Shown here: positions 1 to 7,667 of the stretch, in pieces
How positions within the stretch are numbered: the stretch's first letter is position 1
How the letters are laid out: every line of letters starts with the position of its first letter
From: UBA1206 sp045600105
GTDB taxonomy: Bacteria > Bacillota > Clostridia > Oscillospirales > CAG-382
Reading direction: 5' to 3'
NCBI GenBank assembly: GCA_045600105.1
Contig: JAZRXG010000034.1
Span: forward strand, 1 to 64,000
DNA length: 64,000 nt
Program-made: the position numbers and the translations under genes
Notes under the pieces: generated by a model
The model's input: the letters and a program-made list of their open reading frames with translations, nothing else
What the model was told of the DNA's origin: nothing
Database searches by the model: none

Positions 1-51
1 TTCGGCGCGTGTTAATAAGGACGTTTTTTAATGTTGCCGTCCCGCGCCGAA
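1..51. repeat. Long inverted repeat at window edge
   Basis: The 9-bp arms TTCGGCGCG (1-9) and CGCGCCGAA (43-51) are perfect inverted repeats. A second pair, GGACG (19-23) and CGTCC (38-42), nests inside, so the segment could fold as two stacked stems. There is no U-tract after the second arm, so it does not look like an ordinary terminator. Its upstream context is outside the window. It lies next to the hairpin array at 55-268 and may belong to the same non-coding element. Confidence 0.6.
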
Positions 52-54
52 AAC

Positions 55-268
55 GATGTATTCCACTGCGTGGAATGTGATGTGCGCTTCGCGCGTGATG
101 TTCGCCGGCGGCGAGTGATGCGCCTGCGGGCGTGGGTGGAATACATCACATCACTTTGCGGTGAAACCGCAAAACATCACTGTGAGTGAAACGAACAGCA
201 TCACTGTGCCGCAAGGCACAACATCACTTATTTCGTGACTTTGGATATCCAAAGTCGTTGCTTGCAAC
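55..268. repeat. Array of short hairpins with GTGATG/CATCAC spacers
   Basis: Perfect or near-perfect small hairpins follow one another: 61-75, 84-94, 102-114, 121-132, then 155-173 and 205-220. The left-hand members are separated by GTGATG and the right-hand ones by its reverse complement CATCAC. The outer arms GATGTATTCCAC (55-66) and GTGGAATACATC (136-147) pair over 12 bp. On the right the array ends in a perfect 20-bp palindrome (237-256) and a GTTGC-TT-GCAAC hairpin (257-268). Each hairpin has its own stem sequence while the spacer is constant. It is not a CRISPR, because the constant part is only about 6 bp. No coding frame is credible. Function unknown. Confidence 0.75.
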
Positions 269-289
269 GGTGTAGGACAAATATAAAAT

Positions 290-337
290 AAAGAAACCTG
301 CTGAAAAGGATTTTTCCTTCTCAGCAGGTTCTTTTTT
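290..337 (-). terminator. Rho-independent terminator (bidirectional)
   Basis: The stem AACCTGCTGA (295-304) pairs with TCAGCAGGTT (321-330), with a further inner helix. T-rich tracts lie on both sides. It sits about 60 bp past the stop of the minus-strand ABC permease, which it probably terminates. Confidence 0.8.
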
Positions 338-390
338 ACGCAAAAACTGCCTTATCAACCCGCCGTACTTTGCGGAAACCGTTTTGCGTT

Positions 391-1986
391 TTACAGGGAA
401 CGGAACCTTCTGACGCCCCATGTCGTGCATATCCATCTCGTCACGGCGTATCCGGCAAGGTAGACGAGGAACAGTATGCCCACGAGCAGACCGGGAGCGA
501 CGTCGTACGCTATGGCAAGCCATACCGAAACGCCGATGAAGGACAGGTTGAATATGAAGGTGGAGAACATCGTCACAAGCACGCTCGAACTCTGCTTGAT
601 GGCGTAGATCTCGTTGGTCCAATCGAATTTCGGCAGCGCAAGGTTTATGACGAGTCCGAAATAGGACATGAACAGCACCGCCACCGACGGAAGCAGGATA
701 AGGAGCAGAAGCTCGGGGATGGTGAAGGCGTACATTATCTTGGCGATGACCGAAACGACGATTATCGCGGGAATGAAGACGCAGTAGTTGACCATCGCTT
801 TTGAAACGAGTATCGTGTTTTCCTTTACGGGGGAGGTTTTGTATATCCAGAGCGTCTTTGCTTCAAGTGAGATCGTGCACGTGGTCGTCGAGGAAATGGT
901 GCACATCAGCAGCATTTCGGCAAGCAGGATATAAACCGAAAGCTCGGCGGGTACGCCTTCGCTGAGGCTCGACAGGGTGAACAGACCGAGGAACATCATG
1001 ATTATCCCCGTGAAAGCGTTCATCATGTACTGCGCTGACGAAAGGAGCTTTTTGAATTCCTTCACGAAGCAGGTGAGCAGCACGCCTTTCGTTTTCACGT
1101 TGCTTTCGGAATAGGTGTATTTCACCTTTTTTCCGCCCGCGCGGAACGACGAAACGAGGGACCTGTAATTTATCGAGATAAGGATGAGAAGCAGAAGCGG
1201 GACGAGGTTGAAAGCGGCGAACAGAAGCATATAGAGGTATTCACCGCTGAACGCGCTGACATACCAGCCGGCAGGGAAATAGTAGTCGCGGAAGGATTTG
1301 AGCAGGTCTCCGCTGTATTTGATGATATAGTCGACGAGGCTGTCGGACGAGAACGCGGCGATCTCGACTACGATGAGGAGACCGGCGGTGAAAATTATCG
1401 TGAGTATCGTCGTTATCATATTTTTGTGCGCCGAGCTGCGTATCAGCATCGAAATGCCGTACGCGATTACCGTGCCGAGCATCATCGGCAGTATCGGCGT
1501 CAGCGTGATACCGAGGATCGTCGTTATCACTCCGGCGACGGTGAAACCGTCAAGGATCATATAAACGATGTTGGAAACGCCTATCGTCGCTATGCTGAAT
1601 ATGAGCTCGTAGCCGTAAAACACGAGGAATTTGGATATGAGTATCGCTTTCGTCGAAACGGGCAGCGAGAAGAGCATATCGAAGTCATTCGATGTGAAAA
1701 GGAAGCCCTGCGACGAGAACAGACCGGTTATCAGCGACAGCGCGCTTGCCAGCACGAAATAAAGGCAGGGGATGAAGATACGCAGCGTCGCCGTTTCGTC
1801 GGTGAGCGAAAGCTGATCGTATATCAGATAAACGAGTGCGCCCGAAAGCGCGGCGATATATATGCCGAGGAAGATGAAAAGACCTATTATCAGCCCTTTT
1901 TTGCGTTTGCTTCCGCCGATGGCTTTGGAGTTCTTCAATATATTGCCGAGTGACGCCGCGGTCAGAAGACGTATCTGTTTGAACAA
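391..1986 (-). CDS. ABC-2 type exporter permease
   Basis: Polytopic membrane protein of about 531 residues with roughly a dozen hydrophobic segments spread over its whole length and a basic cytoplasmic N-terminus. It is the membrane half of an ABC exporter whose ATPase is the gene directly upstream (2001-2708). Size and hydrophobic pattern match the large single-chain ABC-2-like exporters of Bacillota. The substrate cannot be told. Start: the frame opens at GTG 1995, but that codon abuts the GGAGG box (1995-1999); the TTG at 1986 has ideal 8-nt spacing and is preferred. The two genes almost touch, so they are one transcript. The ABC-2 class is moderately certain; the transporter role is near certain from context. 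Confidence 0.85.
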   Translation of the reverse strand: MFKQIRLLTAASLGNILKNSKAIGGSKRKKGLIIGLFIFLGIYIAALSGALVYLIYDQLSLTDETATLRIFIPCLYFVLASALSLITGLFSSQGFLFTSNDFDMLFSLPVSTKAILISKFLVFYGYELIFSIATIGVSNIVYMILDGFTVAGVITTILGITLTPILPMMLGTVIAYGISMLIRSSAHKNMITTILTIIFTAGLLIVVEIAAFSSDSLVDYIIKYSGDLLKSFRDYYFPAGWYVSAFSGEYLYMLLFAAFNLVPLLLLILISINYRSLVSSFRAGGKKVKYTYSESNVKTKGVLLTCFVKEFKKLLSSAQYMMNAFTGIIMMFLGLFTLSSLSEGVPAELSVYILLAEMLLMCTISSTTTCTISLEAKTLWIYKTSPVKENTILVSKAMVNYCVFIPAIIVVSVIAKIMYAFTIPELLLLILLPSVAVLFMSYFGLVINLALPKFDWTNEIYAIKQSSSVLVTMFSTFIFNLSFIGVSVWLAIAYDVAPGLLVGILFLVYLAGYAVTRWICTTWGVRRFRSL

Positions 1987-2000
1987 AACGCCCACCTCCG

Positions 2001-2708
2001 TCAGTCAACGAGTTCAAGGAAGATATCCTCGAGCGAGGAATCGCCCCTGACATAGTCGGTGCTTCCGCATTTGATGAGCTTGCCGTCCTTGATGATGGCG
2101 ATTTTGGTGCAGAGCTTTTCGGCAACTTCGAGCACGTGGGTCGAGAAGAAGATGGAACCGCCGTTTTCACACATTTCTTTCATCAGTTCCTTCAGAGTGT
2201 GAGCCGCTTTGGGGTCGAGCCCCACGAACGGTTCGTCAAGGATGAGCAGCTTCGGCTCGTGAACGAACGCCGATATGATGGCGAGCTTCTGCTTCATGCC
2301 GTGCGAATACGACGATATGGGGGAACCGAGGTCACCCGTCAGTTCAAAGGCGTCCGCGTATTTCTTTATATTTGCGCTGCGCTTTTCCTGCTGTATGCCG
2401 TAAAGGTCGGCAATGAAATTGATATACTTTATCCCCGTCATCGATTCGTAAAGATCGGGGTTATCGGGAATATAGGCAAGGCGCGATTTGTATTTGATCG
2501 GGTCTTTCAAAAGGTCGGTCCCGTTGAAAACCACGCTGCCTTCGTCGAAGGGAAGTATGCCCGTTATCGCTTTGAGCGTCGTGGTCTTGCCGGCACCGTT
2601 GTGACCGATAAAACCGTATACGTCGCCGTCTTCGATGACGAGCGAAAGATCGTTCACCGCTTTTTTGTCCTTGGTGTAGGACTTCGAAAGGTTGCTTATC
2701 GTAAGCAT
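2001..2708 (-). CDS. ABC transporter ATP-binding protein
   Basis: Cytoplasmic ATPase of 235 residues, normal length for a stand-alone nucleotide-binding domain. Walker A GHNGAGKT spans residues 35-42. The signature is SHGMKQK (about 137-143), a Gly-poor variant common in CcmA/YhaQ-like exporters, followed by Walker B LLILDEP, a D-loop and the switch His in FFSTHV. It pairs with the permease just downstream and energises export of an unknown substrate. The start ATG at 2708 has AGGAGAG upstream on the minus strand. No dedicated substrate-binding protein is nearby, which supports export over import. Confidence 0.93.
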   Translation of the reverse strand: MLTISNLSKSYTKDKKAVNDLSLVIEDGDVYGFIGHNGAGKTTTLKAITGILPFDEGSVVFNGTDLLKDPIKYKSRLAYIPDNPDLYESMTGIKYINFIADLYGIQQEKRSANIKKYADAFELTGDLGSPISSYSHGMKQKLAIISAFVHEPKLLILDEPFVGLDPKAAHTLKELMKEMCENGGSIFFSTHVLEVAEKLCTKIAIIKDGKLIKCGSTDYVRGDSSLEDIFLELVD

Positions 2709-2830
2709 AATGAATCTCTCCTTACTTTATATGATGATGTGACACAAACCGTTATAGCACTTTCTTAAGCGCTTAACTGATTATAGCATACAATCACGCG
2801 ATTGTCAATACCATTTTGCAAAAAAAGATA

Positions 2831-2862
2831 AAAAATACGGTGTCCTTTGAGGGACACCGTAT
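2831..2862 (-). terminator. Rho-independent terminator
   Basis: A 10-bp perfect stem (2836-2845 with 2852-2861) is followed on the minus strand by a T-rich run. It lies just past the stop of the sugar-ABC ATPase gene. Confidence 0.88.
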
Positions 2863-2882
2863 ATGTAATCAATGAAGAACTA

Positions 2883-4034
2883 TCAGTGAGCGATGCACTG
2901 TTCGGTTTCTTTGTCGAAAATGTGGATGCAGGAGGTATCGATGGCGATCTTGAGGTTGTCGCCGGCTTTGGACTTGGAGCGGGAAGAAACGCGTGCGATC
3001 ATACTGACAGCGTCATCAAGGTCGTCGCCTTCTTTTTTCGCAATGTCGAGATAGAGATAAATCTCGGCGCCCATGAGCTCGGTGAATTCAACGTATGCGT
3101 CGATGACGGCATCGGGGAAACGTTCCGCGGAGCCTGCTTCATCGTGGAGAAGCTCGGGACGAACGCCGACGATGACTTCTTTGCCGATGTAGTCTTTAAG
3201 CTGACCGTCTTCGTATTTGTCTGCGGGGATCTTGAACTTTGCTTTGCCTTCGGCGAACTCGAACCAGACGTCGTTGGTGCCCTTGGGCTGAACGAGAGTG
3301 CCGGTGAGGAAGTTCATCTGAGGAGTTCCTATGAAGCCTGCGACGAAGATGTTGCAGGGGTAATCGTAAAGGTTCTGAGGAGTATCGACCTGCTGAATGA
3401 GACCGTCTTTCATAACGACGATGCGGGTAGCCATTGTCATAGCTTCGACCTGGTCGTGGGTAACGTAAAGGAAGGTGGTCTTCAATCTCTGATGGAGCTT
3501 GGTGAGCTCGCTTCTCATGGAAGCTCTCAGCTTAGCATCGAGGTTGGAGAGAGGCTCGTCGAGAAGGAATACCTTCGGTTCACGAACGATGGCACGTCCG
3601 AGAGCGACACGCTGCTTCTGACCGCCGGACAAAGCCTTGGGGCGTCTGTCGAGGAGGTGAGAGATGTCAAGGATCCTTGCGGCTTCTTCAACGCGGCGTT
3701 TGATTTCGTCTTTTCTGATTTTGCGAAGCTTAAGACCGAAAGCCATATTGTCGAAAACGGTCATATGCGGATAAAGAGCATAGTTCTGGAACACCATCGC
3801 TATATCTCTGTCCTTAGGAGCTTTATCGTTAACGCATTCGTTGTCGATGAAAAGCTCGCCGTCGGTGATCTCTTCGAGACCGGCGATCATTCTGAGGGTA
3901 GTGGTTTTTCCGCATCCGGAAGGTCCGACGAGGATTATGAATTCTTTGTCTTTGACTTCAAGGCAGAAATCGGATACAGCGGTAACTCCGCCGGGATATC
4001 TTTTGTAAATGTGCTTAAAAAGTACGCTTGCCAT
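2883..4034 (-). CDS. ugpC: Carbohydrate ABC importer ATPase (MsmX/UgpC family)
   Basis: 383 residues, the usual length for the MalK/MsmX/UgpC family. Walker A GPSGCGKT is at 37-44, the Q-loop Gln at 83, the signature LSGGQKQR at about 134-141, then Walker B FLLDEP, D-loop SNLD and switch His in YVTHD. A C-terminal TOBE/OB-like regulatory region (about 240-383) follows. In Bacillota this ATPase commonly energises several sugar importers encoded elsewhere; no permease lies beside it, which fits a shared MsmX-like role. It is a single-gene unit with its own terminator. The symbol names the broad family; glycerol-3-phosphate specificity is not implied. Confidence 0.93.
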   Translation of the reverse strand: MASVLFKHIYKRYPGGVTAVSDFCLEVKDKEFIILVGPSGCGKTTTLRMIAGLEEITDGELFIDNECVNDKAPKDRDIAMVFQNYALYPHMTVFDNMAFGLKLRKIRKDEIKRRVEEAARILDISHLLDRRPKALSGGQKQRVALGRAIVREPKVFLLDEPLSNLDAKLRASMRSELTKLHQRLKTTFLYVTHDQVEAMTMATRIVVMKDGLIQQVDTPQNLYDYPCNIFVAGFIGTPQMNFLTGTLVQPKGTNDVWFEFAEGKAKFKIPADKYEDGQLKDYIGKEVIVGVRPELLHDEAGSAERFPDAVIDAYVEFTELMGAEIYLYLDIAKKEGDDLDDAVSMIARVSSRSKSKAGDNLKIAIDTSCIHIFDKETEQCIAH

Positions 4035-4184
4035 TTATAAACCTCCTGAGTTGCAAGATGACATATCTCGCTCAATTACTATCGTATATAATAGCAAAAA
4101 ACAAACCAAAATGGAAGTGGGTAAATATCCAAAATTTCTTCTCCGTGTTTGTTTATATTGCATAATCAATATTCTTATTCACGA

Positions 4185-4886
4185 TCATTCACGGCAAAAA
4201 AGGGCTTTCGTTTCTTCGTCGGTCAAAAAACGGTATTCGCCTTCGGCAAGAGAAGGGTCGAGCTTCAGCGGACCGAACTCCGTCCGTTTCAGATATTCTA
4301 TCGCGTTGCCGACGGAAACGAACATTCTTTTTATCTGATGGAACTTTCCTTCGGTGATGACGATCGTTCCTTCGACGCCGTCCGACTCCACTTTTGCTTC
4401 CTTCGTCATCCCGCCGTCTATCTCCACGCCATTTTCGAGCTTTGCCTTATCCGATTCCGTGAGCGGACGCGAAGAACGGAAGGCGTATTTTTTGGTGACG
4501 TGCTTTTTCGGCGACAGCAGATCGTGGGCGAGAGGACCGTCGTTCGTTATCAGAAGCAGTCCTACCGTGTCCTTGTCGAGACGTCCGGCGGGGAACATGC
4601 CTCTGGCGTTGTCCTCGGGACGCAGCAGGTCGAGCACCGTTCTGCTCCCCGGTTCGTCCGTCGAGCAGACGTATCCCGCGGGCTTGTTCATCATTATATA
4701 AAAGAAGCGCCGTCTTTTTATTTCGTTTCCGTCAAGCGTTATTACGTCGTCGTCGTCGACCTTGACGTCGCCCGCCTTTACGGTAACGCCGTTGACGGTA
4801 AGCCTGCCGCGTTTGACGGCAGCTTTCGTTTCGCTTCTCGAAAGCACGTTGCTTTCGGAAAGTATCTTGTCAAGTCTTGCTTTCAT
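4185..4886 (-). CDS. RsuA-family 16S rRNA pseudouridine synthase
   Basis: 233 residues. An N-terminal S4 RNA-binding domain (about 1-60) is followed by the RsuA/RluB/E/F catalytic domain. The catalytic Asp is seen in GRLDKDTVGLLL (about residue 101), and the family motif KFHQIKRMF lies near the C-terminus. It isomerises a uridine in rRNA, probably 16S U516, although the exact target (RsuA versus RluB-type) cannot be fixed from sequence. The ATG at 4886 directly follows the TAA of a small membrane-protein gene, so it is translated with that gene, downstream of DUF4830 and ABC-F genes. Confidence 0.9.
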   Translation of the reverse strand: MKARLDKILSESNVLSRSETKAAVKRGRLTVNGVTVKAGDVKVDDDDVITLDGNEIKRRRFFYIMMNKPAGYVCSTDEPGSRTVLDLLRPEDNARGMFPAGRLDKDTVGLLLITNDGPLAHDLLSPKKHVTKKYAFRSSRPLTESDKAKLENGVEIDGGMTKEAKVESDGVEGTIVITEGKFHQIKRMFVSVGNAIEYLKRTEFGPLKLDPSLAEGEYRFLTDEETKALFCRE

Positions 4887-5027
4887 TTAGTTTATCCCCG
4901 TCAGAAATCTGTCGGCGACACGGTAGATGTAAACGAGCTCGGGGTAAAAAAGCAGCCCCGCGAGTATGATGAGCAAAGCGGCGAACAGCCCCACCACCAG
5001 ACCCGCGATAAACGGACGGTCGTGCAT
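4887..5027 (-). CDS. Small membrane protein (46 aa)
   Basis: A 46-residue frame with a basic-acidic N-terminus (MHDRPF), one long hydrophobic segment (about residues 7-30) and a polar C-terminal tail. Its TAA abuts the ATG of the pseudouridine synthase, and it has a GGAG box 10 nt before its ATG. That box is buried in a 9-bp hairpin (5036-5044 with 5054-5062). The coupled position, RBS and clean transmembrane segment argue for a real gene. Function unknown. It resembles the short membrane ORFs often found beside DUF4830 genes only in general character. Confidence 0.65.
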   Translation of the reverse strand: MHDRPFIAGLVVGLFAALLIILAGLLFYPELVYIYRVADRFLTGIN

Positions 5028-5035
5028 TTTGATCA

Positions 5036-5062
5036 CTCTCCGGCTTTATTATTGCCGGAAAG
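5036..5062 (-). promoter_or_regulatory. Hairpin burying the RBS of the 46-aa gene
   Basis: On the minus strand CTTTCCGGC (5062-5054) pairs with GCCGGAGAG (5044-5036). The second arm contains the GGAG ribosome site of the 46-aa gene. There is no U-run, so it is not a terminator. The stop of the DUF4830 gene is at 5074, close enough for a terminating ribosome to melt the stem, which suggests translational coupling. Confidence 0.6.
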
Positions 5063-5073
5063 CGCTCTTTTTA

Positions 5074-5544
5074 TTACCTTTCGAACCCGTGGACGAATCC
5101 TTCTCCGTCGATACCCGTAACGTCGCCGCCTATGACGCGGTCCTTGTAAACGAGCAGGGTGATGAGCACCTTGCCGTCGTAACCGTCGTAGTTCTTTACG
5201 TAGTACGAATACCTCGTCGCGTTCTTTCCCTTGTATTTTTTCAGATTGAGGCCCTGCGACCTCTGTATGTCGTTGTATCTGTCATACGCCGAGTCGAACG
5301 ATTCGGGGATCGTCACGTTCTCGGTGATATAGGTGTCCTTTTCGACCTCATAGCCGAATCCCGATATGAAGCTTATCCTGTCTTCGTTGGTCTTTACGTC
5401 CGCGTAATCTACCGACGCGAGAGCGGCGTCACCGGCTTCGCCGTATTCTGGTATGACGGCGATGAGCGCGGCGAGTACCGCCACGGACGCGAGCAGCAGC
5501 GCGAAGAATTTGAGGCTTGAAGCCTTAACCGTATAAATGAACAT
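5074..5544 (-). CDS. DUF4830 membrane-anchored protein
   Basis: 156 residues. The N-terminus has one hydrophobic helix (about 11-30), so it is a signal anchor. The outer domain carries the pattern I recognise as DUF4830: a GYEVE segment, IPESFDSAYDRYN, the block QGLNLKKYKGK, and the C-terminal VIGGDVTG turn. Function is uncharacterised. Start ATG 5544 has a GGGAGG box, which pairs with CCTCCCG upstream (5551-5557 with 5581-5587). It is encoded after the ABC-F gene and before the small membrane protein and pseudouridine synthase, all on one strand and probably one transcript. Confidence 0.85.
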   Translation of the reverse strand: MFIYTVKASSLKFFALLLASVAVLAALIAVIPEYGEAGDAALASVDYADVKTNEDRISFISGFGYEVEKDTYITENVTIPESFDSAYDRYNDIQRSQGLNLKKYKGKNATRYSYYVKNYDGYDGKVLITLLVYKDRVIGGDVTGIDGEGFVHGFER

Positions 5545-5550
5545 TGTTAT

Positions 5551-5587
5551 CCTCCCGTTTTTTTGTTACATTTATATTTTCGGGAGG
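5551..5587 (-). promoter_or_regulatory. Hairpin burying the RBS of the DUF4830 gene
   Basis: CCTCCCG and CGGGAGG form a 7-bp perfect stem with a 23-nt AT-rich loop. One arm is the Shine-Dalgarno site of the DUF4830 gene. It lies between the ABC-F stop (5610) and the DUF4830 start (5544). Confidence 0.5.
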
Positions 5588-5609
5588 AGCGATATATTAC
5601 AGATAGCTC

Positions 5610-7505
5610 CTATTGCTTTTCGTTTTCTTCTTCAAGCAGCAGATATTCGTCGTAATACCCGTCAAGTGTCTCACGGAGCGACGTCATTTCTGCGTCGATC
5701 TCGCCGACTCTCACGTAATCGGACGCTTTTTCGGTCATTTCTTTTTCGAGCTCCTCAAGACGGCACTCGATGCGGGGTATCTCGTCTGTGAGGAAAGCGT
5801 ACCGCTTTTCACGCGCTTTGGATCTTGCCTTTTCCTTTTTGGCGTTTTCGAATTCGGCTTTTGAGCTGCCGGCCTTGACGTCTTCGCTCTTTGGCGCGTT
5901 CTTGACGCGCTTTTCGAGGAAATCGGCGTAATTTCCTCTGAAATCATTGTAACCGGTGTCGTAACCGTTTTTATCTATCTCGATGACGCGGGTCGCAAGA
6001 GTGTTTATGAAATATCTGTCGTGCGATACCGCGAGTATCGTCCCTTCGTACGAAGCGAGCGCGTCCTCGAACGCCTCCTTGGAGGGGATGTCGAGATGGT
6101 TGGTCGGCTCGTCGAGGATGAGGAACGACACGTTTTTCAGCACGAGCTTCGCGATCGAAAGCCTTGCGCGTTCCCCGCCCGAAAGCACGTTCACCTGCTT
6201 GAAGGCGTCGTCTCCGCGGAAGCCGTAGGAGCCGAGTATGGTGCGCGCCTCGACGGGCAGCAGCGACGGTTCGGCTTCGAGAAGCTCGTCGAGCACCGTG
6301 TTGTTCTCGTCAAGTAGCTGGACCTCCTGGTCGTAGTATCCTATGACCTGACTGTATCCCGGTTCGCATACGCCCGTGTCGGGCTCGACTATGCCGTTGA
6401 TTATTTTGAGCAGCGTCGATTTTCCGCAGCCGTTCGCGCCGATGATGACGACGCGTTCTCCCTTCGTTATCTCAAACGAAAGGTTCTCGAACAGCCTGAG
6501 GCTGCCGAACGACTTTGAAAGGCTCCTGACCGAAAGCACCGAATGGCTCGATGCCGTCGTGTGTATCGAAAGCCTCATCGACTTCGGGGGAGCTTTGGGC
6601 TTTTCTATCCTTTCGATGCGGTCCACCGCTTTCTGACGCGATTTCGCCGCGATGAAATTCTTTTCGCGTCCCCAGCGTATCTGGTTTTCGATATACGCTT
6701 CGAGCCGCTTTATTTCTTTCTGCTGCAGCTCGTAGTGCTTTTCCCGGATCTCGGCAAGCTGCTTTTTCTTTTCCTTGAACGCCGTGTAGCCTCCGGTGTA
6801 TCTCGTCGCCGTCAGATATTCTATCTCGACCGTCACGTTGGTGACCCTGTCGAGGAAATATCTGTCGTGGGATATGATAAGGAAGGTCTTGGGCGACGAA
6901 CACACGAACGATTCGAGCCATTCGACGGTGTCGACGTCGAGGTGGTTGGTCGGCTCGTCGAGGATTATCACGTCTTTGCCGGACATCAGCAGGGAAGCGA
7001 GGGCAAGCCTCGTCTTCTGACCGCCGGAGAGCATTCCGGCGTCGCTGTCCCACGTTTCCTTTGGGAATCCGAAACGGGCGAGCATCGACTTGACCTTCGT
7101 TTTGTATTCGTTGCCGCCCTTTATCTCAAAATCGTGACGCAGCTTTTCGTATTCCGAAATGAGCGACGGACGCTCGGACAGTTTGGAAAGCATATCGTCG
7201 AGTCTGCTTTCGGTCTTCACGAGCTCCGCGAACGAAGACACGGCGACGCCGTAGACCGTTTTCCCTCTGAAATCGTCTTCGGTACGCTGCGAAAGCATGC
7301 CGACCGAAACGTCGCCGGGGATATACACGCTGCCGGACGTAGGCTGAGTCCTGCCTGCGATTATGTTCGCGAGCGTGGACTTTCCGGCGCCGTTCACGCC
7401 GATGATGCCCGCTTTTTCGCCCTCGTTGACCGAAAACGACACGTTTTTCAATATTTCTTTTGTTCCGTAAGAAAGCGAAATATCGCTGCAGACAAGGATG
7501 CTCAC
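5610..7505 (-). CDS. ABC-F family ATPase
   Basis: 631 residues with two ABC domains on one chain and no membrane segment. First Walker A is GVNGAGKS (about 36-43), signature LSGGQKTR and DEPTNHLD; second is GANGCGKS, LSGGERAR and DEPTNHLD. The inter-domain linker (about 230-310) is long and charged, and a coiled-coil tail (about 540-631) ends the protein, as in Uup/YdiF-type ABC-F proteins. These act on the ribosome, as translation factors or, in some branches, antibiotic protectors; which applies here cannot be told. Start is GTG 7505 with GGAG upstream. A promoter with 17-bp spacing precedes it. Confidence 0.93.
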   Translation of the reverse strand: MSILVCSDISLSYGTKEILKNVSFSVNEGEKAGIIGVNGAGKSTLANIIAGRTQPTSGSVYIPGDVSVGMLSQRTEDDFRGKTVYGVAVSSFAELVKTESRLDDMLSKLSERPSLISEYEKLRHDFEIKGGNEYKTKVKSMLARFGFPKETWDSDAGMLSGGQKTRLALASLLMSGKDVIILDEPTNHLDVDTVEWLESFVCSSPKTFLIISHDRYFLDRVTNVTVEIEYLTATRYTGGYTAFKEKKKQLAEIREKHYELQQKEIKRLEAYIENQIRWGREKNFIAAKSRQKAVDRIERIEKPKAPPKSMRLSIHTTASSHSVLSVRSLSKSFGSLRLFENLSFEITKGERVVIIGANGCGKSTLLKIINGIVEPDTGVCEPGYSQVIGYYDQEVQLLDENNTVLDELLEAEPSLLPVEARTILGSYGFRGDDAFKQVNVLSGGERARLSIAKLVLKNVSFLILDEPTNHLDIPSKEAFEDALASYEGTILAVSHDRYFINTLATRVIEIDKNGYDTGYNDFRGNYADFLEKRVKNAPKSEDVKAGSSKAEFENAKKEKARSKAREKRYAFLTDEIPRIECRLEELEKEMTEKASDYVRVGEIDAEMTSLRETLDGYYDEYLLLEEENEKQ

Positions 7506-7538
7506 TTCAAAATGCTCCGTTTTTACTTATTTTGGTTA

Positions 7539-7567
7539 ATTATACCACAAAAAAACGCCGTTTTCAA
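7539..7567 (-). promoter_or_regulatory. sigma-A promoter for the ABC-F operon
   Basis: On the minus strand -35 TTGAAA (7567-7562) and -10 TATAAT (7544-7539) are separated by 17 bp. It is back-to-back with the promoter at 7591. Confidence 0.75.
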
Positions 7568-7590
7568 GCCCGAAAGGAATTGATTTTTGA

Positions 7591-7619
7591 TTGACAAAAC
7601 GCTGAAAATGTGTTATAAT
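7591..7619 (+). promoter_or_regulatory. sigma-A promoter for the SPFH gene
   Basis: Consensus -35 TTGACA (7591-7596) and -10 TATAAT (7614-7619) with a 17-bp spacer, about 50 bp before the SPFH gene. A perfect match on both hexamers suggests strong expression. Confidence 0.88.
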
Positions 7620-7667
7620 CCGATCAGCATAACAGAAATAAATTTTTGAAAGTGAGGATTTTCAATT

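Noticed and set aside
55..268. CRISPR array
   Set aside because: Constant parts are about 6 bp and the variable parts are self-complementary; no cas genes.
224..622. 132-codon minus-strand frame across the left terminator
   Set aside because: It overlaps the permease in another frame, spans a terminator and resembles no protein.
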